A DNA stretch of 64,000 nucleotides, from contig JAIOJX010000002.1 in NCBI GenBank assembly GCA_022376925.1, positions 135,666,831-135,730,830 of the forward strand, read 5' to 3'. Numbering within the stretch: position 1 is the first letter of the stretch; every line of letters begins with the position of its first letter. Source of the stretch: Tragulus kanchil. Lineage: Eukaryota; Chordata; Mammalia; Artiodactyla; Tragulidae. Under the pieces are notes generated by a model. That model saw only the letters and a list, made by a program, of their open reading frames with translations, did no database searches and was not told where the DNA came from. Made by a program: the position numbers and the translations under genes. Positions 23,501 through 35,500 of this stretch are shown here, piece after piece.

Positions 23501-26500
23501 AGTCCTGCCCTTCAGGCAGGACAGTTTTACTTTTAAATGACAGTATCCCTTGTTGACTCAGGCAGCTGAAAATTGTTGTTTATAAACAAAAGTTAGCAGC
23601 TGAATGTGTTCCTTTCTAATTCTTCATGCATGAGTACTCTTGGAAATTACCTCAAGAGGTAATATTTTAATAGATAAAGACCAGTCTTCTACAAGTAGTG
23701 CTGTGACAGTACTAACATTGCTGCCCTTCTGTTCCTGTATCTCCTGTGGCTGCTTTTGTACCCCAATAGGGTCTCCCAGAGACACTCACACCACCTGACC
23801 CACTGAACCCCAGAGATTTACTGTCTGACCCTTTACAAAATAACTTGCCAACTACTGGGTCTAATGGGTGAGTCTAGAGAGCAGTAAATTTCATTACTTT
23901 GTCCAAATAGGGGTGCCATTACCGAATGTACATTATTAAAGTCTTTAGCTTGACCTGGTATCACATGGCCTTTCCATCAGACCCAGAATCTAAAAACCAT
24001 TTATTTTGAAACTTTAGATTAAGGATCACTTGGATGTGTATTATGAAGATTTTGGCTCTCACTGAAAAGTTTCTTTCTTACTTTCTTTTTTTTCTTTCCT
24101 TTTTGTGGCAATTAGAATCTTAGTGTGAATTTCAGCACTGTTAAGTATTTAAACAGAGAAGTAATAGACCCTCACATACTTTTTAAGGACTCACCGGACT
24201 TACCTTTTCACTGTGTGCCCATTTATATGCTTTTAATTTCTTATCCTGTGCATACTTCAGCTAAAGAAAACATCTGTTATCGATGCTTCTTCTTTGGAGT
24301 CACTGTGTGACTTGTGGTGTGTGTGACTTGTGGTGTCCCAACCAGGGATCAAGCTCATGCCCCTGCAGTGGAAGCAGGGAATTTGGAAGTTTTCATTTTT
24401 AACAAGCATCTCAGGTTATTCTGTTACTGATGGTCCCCAGGATCACACTTGAAGAAACACTGGCTTAATGGTCAGTTGCCTGACTGTAGTGACTAAGAAA
24501 GAAATGTCTCTTTGTTCCAAGAGAATATCTGAGTCTGGTATGTGTCATTACCAGATCAAGTAAGTTGCACCTTGGGATATGAGAGTCTTGCCTTCAGGTT
24601 CAGTCCTGCCCTTCAGGCAGGACAGTTTTACTTTTAAATGACAGTATCCCTTGTTGACTCAGGCAGCTGAAAATTGTTGTTTATAAACAAAAGTTAGCAG
24701 CTGAATGTGTTCCTTTCTAATTCTTCATGCATGAGTACTCTTGGAAAATACCTAAAGAGGTAATATTTTAATAGATAAAGTCTAGTTTTCTACAATTAGT
24801 GCAGTGACAGTACTAACAGTTTTGTCATTTGAAAATGTTATGCTGTTGAGTATTAGCGAGCTCTTTAGAAGTTCTGGGTGTGGCTTTCTCTGCTGCCCTA
24901 GCCAGGCTCTTGTCGCCTGACAGTGTCCGCGTGGCCTCGGCCAGGAGCCCGGAGCATCTGCCATGCCCGCCCACCTTTGTCTGTAATTATTTGATTTTGC
25001 CACTTTTGCAGTGTTATTTATTTGGGAATATTAGGCAGGACTGAAAACATTAACTACGTATGTTTTTCTAGAAAATGAAAGTTGTCATACCAGGAGGAGA
25101 GTGTGCTCTGTTTTTGTAAAGTGCTTGTTTAAAATTATTATGTGTTTTTAGGCTTGAACTCAAACTTGAATGTAAATATGGACATGAACAGTATTAAAGA
25201 GCCCCAGTCACGACTAAGGAAGTGGACTACAGTGGACAGCATCTCTGTGAACACATCTTTGGATCAAAACTCCAGCAAACATGGTATGAAACACATTCGT
25301 GTACTCTCACTTTTGTAAAAAAAAAAAAAAAAAAAAACTAGAATACTAAATTTAGGCATTATTATTATATATTTTCGTAGCTAAATTATTCTCTTTAAAA
25401 CCTTTCCTCATTAAAAAGTGCTTTGCTGGGGCTTCCCCTGGTGGTCCAGTGGGTAAGGACACCGCCTTGCAGTGCAAGGGGCGCCGGTTCGATCCCTGGC
25501 CTGGGAAGATCCCACGCGCCGCGGAGCGGCTGGACCGATGTGTCCAGTCACTGAGCCGGAGCTCTGGAGCGCATGTGCCCAGAGCCGGTGCTCTGTGACA
25601 ACGAAGGCCACTGCGATGGGAGGCCCACAAGGGCCGAAGAACAAAGATGGATGAAAATAGAGAAATGAAAGAGCAATAGAAGTGGCCCGCCCGCTCCCCT
25701 CCCTCCCCAACCCGACCCCTGCCCCCCCCCCCCAAAAAAAAGAAGAAAAAAAAGTACTTTGCTAGTTATTGAATCTTAGTTAAAATAAAAGACCTTTATT
25801 GTGTTGTTGTGAAAACTAGAGGTCAGGGTACACATTTATGTTTGTACTTATTTCCTCTTAGATGGTCCTTTAGTTTCTTGCTCTTATTTTACTGTTCTAA
25901 TGTTCTACTTTACTCAGTTTAATCTGATACAAGCCGTTTAAAAACTTCCATCATTAAAAAAAAAAAGAACTTGGGAAAAAGAAAAGAACTTAGTTTCTAA
26001 CAGTTTCTCCTCCATTCATTCAGTAAATGTTAATGGAATATTTTCTGCTTTCCAAGAACTGTACTAGGCCACCTGGAATACACAGATACATGTGTACGTA
26101 CATGCGTACAATTGAGTAAGCAGGTAAAAATATTTGCCTGGAAGGAGCTCATTGTTCAGTAACAAAAATCATGTGAACAGCTTTCGTTCGCTGTGACAGG
26201 TGTTATAAGAGTTAACACATATAATAGGATAAACAGTATAAGAATGTGAAATGCGGTTGAGAAGTGAGTCAGAAATAACTCATGGGTGTGGCCGGGATGC
26301 CTCTGAACCCCAGAGTCTTGGCGATTACCCAAGGAATGGAGAAAGAACCACGTGGAGAAAATACCATGCCAAAAGGTCAAAGACAGGCTGGCTGGCGGGT
26401 CCTGCTGCTGGCGGGTCCTGCTGCACAGGCATGTCTCAGGGTGAGGGCCCACGCGAGAGAAAGGGAGAGGCCGCAGCTGCAGTGGTAGGCGTGCGGCAGT

Positions 26501-29500
26501 CATGGGAAATTTCCGTGCCTGAAGATCCCTCGCAACATGAGAATGGTGGCTACCTGCAGTTTCCTAAGGCTGAACGGAGTCAGAGCAAGGAAGAGGCAAA
26601 CAGACATGAGAGAGGGAGTGCACTGAAGAGAGTGCTCGCACTGGGGCCGGAGGGGCTGGGCGGCCAGCTTCGCTGACTCTGCACATACATGACGGCCTGT
26701 CGTGTGCCACCTGCCAGTCGCCTTCCTCATCCAGCGCTGTGCGTTCCCCGGGGCTCGAGGGGACTGGTGCCAGGACGCTTCCTCCAGGCTTTCGGCCTGA
26801 ATAGCACCCCTTAGGCAGGTCTGTCTTCTAGCAGTATCCATTTTGGCCTGTCTTCCTCCCAGGGAGGAGCGATTCTGGGCTTTGCTCTCCAGCAGCCCCA
26901 TTGAGCACATGGCAGTGCTCCGCAGACCTCGGCTAGGTGAACCACATGGGCATTAATGCACTAGCTGGCGGAGGAAATGTAGGAACTGAGGGCTTGCTGG
27001 CACAGATAATGGATGGATTTTAGAGTGTGGCATTAGTATTTTGGGAATAGCCCCCCCCCCCAAATTTTGTGTGTGTGGAAAAAGCCCAGGAGAGGCCTAG
27101 TACATCAGAAGAAAAACCTGGGCTAGAGTAAGATTGGGCATTCATCAGAAGGTTGATGTCATGGATGTGAACCTGGTCGCCCAGAGCGCTGAAGCCTAGA
27201 AGGGCATGAGGAGAACATCTTGGAGCCAGCAGGCGGAGAGAAACCTGGGGCAGAATGAGTGGACAGAGAGGGTGTGGAGACCCAGAGAAGTGTTTCAACC
27301 GAATGGTTGTCTGTCTGCTCAGATTAAGACGAATTTTTCCATGTCTCCTTCACATGTCCGAGCCTCCGTTTCTTTGTAAAAATGAAAGGTTTCCTTCCGT
27401 GCGCTTCTGTGGTAGGTGTAATGTGTATCATGTTCTCAGGCGCTTGGTGTGCCTGTCTGGGGCACCTGGCACGGAGCATGCGTTACGTGAGTGGCATGTC
27501 GTTATGCAGCGTAGGCTTGGAGGTCAGGCCTGAGGTTCCTTCCTGGTCCCTTCTGTAGTGTTTGCATCTGTTACGTGGAAAGAAAACCTGTAGAACTGCT
27601 GCGGGTTGAATGAGGCCGCACTCGACTCCTGTCTCGTTGCCTGGCATGAGACGTGCAGGTCGTGGGAGGTGGTGTCTTCTGTTACCATAAGCTTGCTTTT
27701 CATTCAGTTCAGTTCGTAAATTTATATTTTAATTTTGTATTTTATCTTCTCTTTTTTTATCATATTTTTCACCCTGTATTTTGTTGTTAGATTCTTCATA
27801 TATCGAATGTGAACAGTGAAATTTTTAGTAATTAGCTTAAACGATAAGTGTTTTTATTCCTGTGTACATAGCCGTCTAGCAAACATTTTCTAGTAACATT
27901 CTCTTCTTCAGAATGAAGAGGCAGTTGATACTTTCCCTTTACTTCAGTGTACTGTTCTCCTTTTTTTAATTAATACAGAGTTGATATACAGTATTATAAG
28001 TTTCAGGTGTACAATATAGTGATTCAGTTTTTAAAGATTAGACTCCAAATATAGTTATTGCAAAATATTGGCTGAATTCCTTGTATTGTACAATTTATGC
28101 TTACAGCTTGTTTTATTACCTAATGGTTTGTACCACTTCCTCCCTACCTGTATCTTGCCCTTCTCCCTGCTGTAACCACTAGTTTGTTTTGTTATGTTCT
28201 CTGGTTTGTTGTGTTTTTTAGGTTTCATATGTAGGTTGTTATACAGTATTTTTCTTTCTCTGACTCATTTTACTTAGTGTAATGCCCTTAAAGTTCACCC
28301 ATGTTGTTGCCTGTGGCGGAGTCTTCATCTTGGCTCTTGGAATAATGCTGAAGTAAACGTGGAAGTGCGGACACCTTTTTGATACCTTGTTTTTGTTTCT
28401 CTTGGATATATACCCAGAAGTGGAATGCTGAGTTGGTCTTCATGTTTTGAGAAGCCTCCATACTGTTTTCCGCTGTGGCTGTACCACCTGCCACTCCCCC
28501 CAGCAGTGTGTCCTCCTTGCCACATCCTCAGCAGCCCTGGTTGGTTGTGGTCTTTCTGACGATAGCAATTCTGACAGTGGGAGGTGTGGTACCTCATTGT
28601 GATTTTGCTCGTTATGCAGCGAGGCTTGGAGGTCAGGCCTGAGGTTCCTTCCTGGTCCCTTCTGTAGTGTTTGCATCTGTTACGTGGAAAGAAAACCTGT
28701 AGAACTGCTGCGGGTTGAATGAGGCCGCACTCGACTCCTGTCTCGTTGCCTGGCATGAGACGTGCAGGTCGTGGGAGGTGGTGTCTTCTGTTACCATAAG
28801 CTTGCTTTTCATTCAGTTCAGTTCGTAAATTTATATTTTAATTTTGTATTTTATCTTCTCTTTTTTTATCATATTTTTCACCCTGTATTTTGTTGTTAGA
28901 TTCTTCATATATCGAATGTGAACAGTGAAATTTTTAGTAATTAGCTTAAACGATAAGTGTTTTTATTCCTGTGTACATAGCCGTCTAGCAAACATTTTCT
29001 AGTAACATTCTCTTCTTCAGAATGAAGAGGCAGTTGATACTTTCCCTTTACTTCAGTGTACTGTTCTCCTTTTTTTAATTAATACAGAGTTGATATACAG
29101 TATTATAAGTTTCAGGTGTACAATATAGTGATTCAGTTTTTAAAGATTAGACTCCAAATATAGTTATTGCAAAATATTGGCTGAATTCCTTGTATTGTAC
29201 AATTTATGCTTACAGCTTGTTTTATTACCTAATGGTTTGTACCACTTCCTCCCTACCTGTATCTTGCCCTTCTCCCTGCTGTAACCACTAGTTTGTTTTG
29301 TTATGTTCTCTGGTTTGTTGTGTTTTTTAGGTTTCATATGTAGGTTGTTATACAGTATTTTTCTTTCTCTGACTCATTTTACTTAGTGTAATGCCCTTAA
29401 AGTTCACCCATGTTGTTGCCTGTGGCGGAGTCTTCATCTTGGCTCTTGGAATAATGCTGAAGTAAACGTGGAAGTGCGGACACCTTTTTGATACCTTGTT

Positions 29501-32500
29501 TTTGTTTCTCTTGGATATATACCCAGAAGTGGAATGCTGAGTTGGTCTTCATGTTTTGAGAAGCCTCCATACTGTTTTCCGCTGTGGCTGTACCACCTGC
29601 CACTCCCCCCAGCAGTGTGTCCTCCTTGCCACATCCTCAGCAGCCCTGGTTGGTTGTGGTCTTTCTGACGATAGCAATTCTGACAGTGGGAGGTGTGGTA
29701 CCTCATTGTGATTTTGATTTGCATTTGCCTGGTGGTTGGCACCGTGGAGTCCCTTTTCATTTGCCTGGTGGTCATCTGCATGGCTCTTTAAAAAACAGTT
29801 TATTCAGATCTTCTCATTTTTAAATTCGGTTGTTTGTTTTTTTTTTATGTTGAGTTGTGAGCTGTTGTATATTCTGGATATTAACCCCACATCCATCGTA
29901 GCATTTACAAATACAGCTCACGATTGTCTTCTCATTGTCCATGGTTTTCTTTGCTATTCAAAAGCTTTTAAGTTGTATTGAGCCCCATTTGTTTGTTTTT
30001 GCTTTTATTACCTTTGTTTTAGGAGACAAATTCAAAAAATACTGCTCTGTTTTATGGTGGAGTGTTCTGCCTGTGTTTTCCTCTAGTTTTATGGTTTCTG
30101 GTCTCGTATTTTAGGTCTTTAATCAGTTTTGAGTTTATTTTTGTATATGGTATTATAGAAAGTTCTTGGTTTCATTCCTTTTTTCTTTTTTTTTTACATG
30201 AGCTGTCCAATTTTCTGAAACACCTTATTCAACACTGTCTTTTCTCCATTGTATGTCCTTGCCTTCTTTGTCTTAGATTAATTGGCCATAGGTACATGGG
30301 TTTATTCTGTTCTTCATTTACTTAACTTGGCATCTTGAAAATTGTCATTGTTTTTTTAATTATATTTTCTACAGTTAATACAAATTACTAATATTTTATG
30401 TTTCCTTGCCCCCAGAATGTTCTCCTTTTCTTTAACAGTTGCCATAACTAATCCAAACCAGCCTAAGACTAGTCGTCTTCCCTTCGTGAATGTTATTTTG
30501 AGATGTCCAGGCTTTTTGCTTTATCCCAGTAAAATCAAGAACGTTTGATAGAATTTCTTCTCTTTAGTTGCTTTTATTTTCTTCATTTTCCTAGTTTGTA
30601 AAGAAAATGTCAAAACTATGGTGTGGTTTCGGTCTTCATCTTTAGAAAGAAAGGCCAGGCTAGTTGTATTTTGGTGTAGAAGAGCCCTAAATGTCATGTC
30701 TTAAAAGGTTGTGGTTTTGTTTCTAAGCTTTTCAGTCTGTTTAAAGAAAGTGCATTCTCTTACCCTCGTAACTCTGGCTGTTTCAGCTCTCGTTTTCCTC
30801 CTGAACTGCTCCTCCTTGCTCCGTGGATCTTGTCCTTCTCTTACTCTTTGTCTTCTTCCTGGTAGAGATTTAGAATTTTCTCAGGCACATTCCTTCTGTT
30901 TGGTTGGTTTTCTGATTTTCTTATATTAGAGGATAAATATTAATCCTTTCATTTCCATTATTAATATTTTGGTGCTATTTGTTTCGCTTATAAAAATAAA
31001 ATCAGCATCTAACTGCATATTTTCTAGGAGATATCCAGAATTGCTGGTCTGTGTTACATTCCGTTTGACCCTATTTTGAAAATATTTTTTTTTAAACCAA
31101 CCTCAGTGTAAACATTGAGGAAATTTCATGTACAGATTCAGATTTCTGGCATCTCTGTAGAAATGTGAAGACCTGCCAGCACCAGGCTCCAGAGCGGTCA
31201 CCGCCCAGAGTGGAGTGGCTACGGTCCTATGCTCACCGGCTCGTTCTCCCCGCTCCCCTCACGCCTGTACGGTCCCTCCCTTTGGTGGAGAAATACTAGT
31301 CTGTGCTCCCTCACCAGAGGAGTATTTCCCTGACGTGTTTCTATTTGAGGAAGGACTCAAATAGAGTGGGATTTTTTTCTATAGGCAGCTCTCGTCACGT
31401 GTTTATGAAACCTGATTGCCCCCATTGGTATTTCTGTGTGGTAGAAACCGGGGGCTGTTTTTCTGTAGTAGCAGAGGAGTGTTGAGATCTTTATTTTTTT
31501 AAGGGGAAATGATCTGATAGCAGTATTCGGTTTCACAGGCCTGTGGGGAGGATTTGGCTGGCTCTCATGACTTGCGTCACTGTCTTCCACGGGTTCTATT
31601 TTTATCTCCATCTGGTGAGTGTCGAGGGCTAGAAAGAGGGTTGAGGAGCTGAGAAGAAAGGGCAGACTCGAGGACAGTCCGTGTCAGAGGTCTCCCAAGT
31701 GCACTCGCTTGCCTGAAGAGCTCGCAGAACTCAGGAGAGCCATGGTACTCACGCTCATGGTGGTGACAGCAAAAGAATGCAGATGAAAATCAGCAAAGGA
31801 TAAAAGTGCACAGACCAGAGTCCAGGAGACACTGAGAGAAGCTGTCTGTGGTCTTCTCTCAGCACGGCTCTTGGACTTCATTCTCCCGGCACCAGGCGTC
31901 AGCTGTGTAGTCACGGAGCACACCTGCCCGTCCGTCTCCAACCCCTGCACGCCCGCCATCCATAGTCGAGACACACGCAGCATGACCCGAGCCCCACGCA
32001 CAGGAGAACAGGCATTCCCACAGTCCCGTTGTGATCATCCACGTCTCTGCCGCGGCCGTGGCCCACTGCAGAGGGCCTCTGGCCTGGCGGGCTCTCCCGT
32101 GAGCCACAGGGGGCGAGCGGCCGTCGAGGGCCCGTCCTGGAGCTCTCTGCCGCGTGCAGCCTAGCCCTGCCGTGCCGGCTCTTCACTGCCCGCTCCCACA
32201 GGCCGCACACCTGGCAAGTGCAGTGGAGACAGGGCGTTTAGCCCGGGCAGTGGGGTGGCCAGGGCTGGACTGGGCTCCAGGATGTTTGTAGTCCCTTATG
32301 GTCCTACAATTCTGTGACTTCACCGGGTTATAAATCCCTTTCACCTCATCACCCAGAGAAAACTATGGGAATAGTTAGGAATAGCAGGAATAGATTTTTT
32401 TACTCTTAGAGTTGAGGGCATTTGCTTATAAAGAAATAAAAGGCATCATATAAACTCATATGAGAGAAGTTAAACCAAATATATATATATATATAATATA

Positions 32501-35500
32501 TGTATATTAGTTTGATTAATAGAAGTGGGTCAAACTGATTTATTAAAATAAAAATTTCATATTGAATCATAAAGCAAAATCTGACTGTATACTGTATATA
32601 GGGGACCCAGAACAAAATGATTCAGAGATGTTTGCAATCTCAGGAGGAGATTAAAAAAAATAATTATGTAGGAAGCAAAATTGGCACGATTTAGTGATTT
32701 GTAAGATAATAAGAAAGAGCCAGGAGAGACTTTTGTTTCTGCCTTAAGTAACATCAAATCTATGTTCTCCCAATTAGTATTAAAAGGATTTTGTGACATC
32801 GATTCTTTTACTTTTTGACTTTTGTCTTGAAACTTTAGCTAACCTTGGCTTAAAAGTCCGTTTTCTGCTTTATGCACATTGGACTGGTGTTTATCCAAAA
32901 TTGAAGGTGAGCTTGTCATGTAACTGAAGGAACTGGAATATGCAAAGGATAAAAGTGCACAGACCAGAGTCCAGGAGACACTGAGAGAAGCTGTCTGTGG
33001 TCTTCTCTCAGCACGGCTCTTGGACTTCATTCTCCCGGCACCAGGCGTCAGCTGTGTAGTCACGGAGCACACCTGCCCGTCCGTCTCCAACCCCTGCACG
33101 CCCGCCATCCATAGTCGAGACACACGCAGCATGACCCGAGCCCCACGCACAGGAGAACAGGCATTCCCACAGTCCCGTTGTGATCATCCACGTCTCTGCC
33201 GCGGCCGTGGCCCACTGCAGAGGGCCTCTGGCCTGGCGGGCTCTCCCGTGAGCCACAGGGGGCGAGCGGCCGTCGAGGGCCCGTCCTGGAGCTCTCTGCC
33301 GCGTGCAGCCTAGCCCTGCCGTGCCGGCTCTTCACTGCCCGCTCCCACAGGCCGCACACCTGGCAAGTGCAGTGGAGACAGGGCGTTTAGCCCGGGCAGT
33401 GGGGTGGCCAGGGCTGGACTGGGCTCCAGGATGTTTGTAGTCCCTTATGGTCCTACAATTCTGTGACTTCACCGGGTTATAAATCCCTTTCACCTCATCA
33501 CCCAGAGAAAACTATGGGAATAGTTAGGAATAGCAGGAATAGATTTTTTTACTCTTAGAGTTGAGGGCATTTGCTTATAAAGAAATAAAAGGCATCATAT
33601 AAACTCATATGAGAGAAGTTAAACCAAATATATATATATATATAATATATGTATATTAGTTTGATTAATAGAAGTGGGTCAAACTGATTTATTAAAATAA
33701 AATTTCATATTGAATCATAAAGCAAAATCTGACTGTATACTGTATATAGGGGACCCAGAACAAAATGATTCAGAGATGTTTGCAATCTCAGGAGGAGATT
33801 AAAAAAAATAATTATGTAGGAAGCAAAATTGGCACGATTTAGTGATTTGTAAGATAATAAGAAAGAGCCAGGAGAGACTTTTGTTTCTGCCTTAAGTAAC
33901 ATCAAATCTATGTTCTCCCAATTAGTATTAAAAGGATTTTGTGACATCGATTCTTTTACTTTTTTTGACTTTTGTCTTGAAACTTTAGCTAACCTTGGCT
34001 TAAAAGTCCGTTTTCTGCTTTATGCACATTGGACTGGTGTTTATCCAAAATTGAAGGTGAGCTTGTCATGTAACTGAAGGAACAATGGAACATGGATCAA
34101 GCAGCCCAGACTCTAAGCTAATTTGCCACTCGGTGAGGTATCACATTTGGAATTTTCCTTAAAGAGTGGCAGCTGAGACAAGGGTGACATGTCTCAGTAC
34201 GGACCCTAGAATCAGCACTTAGCTCTGCTCCATATTAGCTACTGGCAAATAGCTTACCCTTTCTGAACTTCAGCCCCTCACCTGCTAGATGGAAATAATA
34301 ATAGTACTGTTTGGGGCTTCCCTGGTGGTCTAGTGAGTAAAGAGTCCGCCTTGCAGTACAAGGGGTGCCAGTTCAATCCCTGGCCCGGGAAGATCCCACG
34401 TGCCACGGAGCGGCTGGACCTGTGCGTCCAATTATGAGCCAGCGCTCTAGAGCACATGCGCCCAGAGCTGGTGCTCTGCAGCGAGTGAGGCCACTGCAAT
34501 GGGAGGCCCACACAGGCCAAAGAATAAAGATGGATGAAAATAGGTAAATAAATTGGTTAACCGATAAAAGAGGCCAAATAGTACCCCTTGTGATGTTTTG
34601 AGGATGAATAAGGCAGTACCTCTGAAACACTTCAGTACTAACCAGGGTTAGACAGACGAGTGGCCAGCGGGTCTCAGCCTCCATCGTTTAGTCTCTCGCC
34701 ATCATTGTTAGGTCATGGGCCTTGCCTCTGAGACAGAGCCACTTCTCCAGTCTAAATCCAATGCCGTTTGCTTAAACTAAAACCTACCACCTAAATTTGA
34801 CATTGCATTTTTCCAGTGTTCTCTCATACAGTGACTAATAGAGTGTGATTGGACCGTGGCTGCCACTTAAGTCACAGCTGTTTTCCTTTTTAATAAAATG
34901 AAGTTTTAATAAGTAGAAATTGTTTCCTTTTAAAAAGTGGGGCGGGCTGGGGAGCTTGTGTCATCCCTGGTTCTCGCATAGGAATTCTTCACCTGAAATT
35001 GGGCAGTCGTGCTTCCTTGCTGTATTATTTATAACTACTACTTTATATATCCTGCTTTATTTCCAAGTGGCTTTAACTGAGCCTAGATGCATAGTTCACT
35101 CAGATAAAAATAGTAACTAGAGGAGGAAGCCAGCAAAGAGAGGGAAATGGAATTGAAGGAATAATGAATCAAGTCAAGGATGGGTTAGTGCCCACCAGGG
35201 AGTGGCATGAGGCCCTGTGTTTTGTTTTGTTTTGTTTTTCTTTTTTTTTTTTTTTTTTGGCTACTTCTATCAGTCTTTCATTTGTTTATCTTTGTTCTTT
35301 GGCCCGCATGGGCCTCCCATCGCAGTGGCCTCTTGTCGCAGAGTGCCAACTCTGGGCGTATGCGCTCCAGAGCTGTGGCTCAGTAGTTGGACACACCGGT
35401 CCAGCCGCTCCGCGGCACGTGGGATCTTCCCAGGCCAGGAATTGAGCTGGCGCCCCTTGCACTGCAAGGTGGTGTCCTTACCCACTGGACCACCAGGGAA

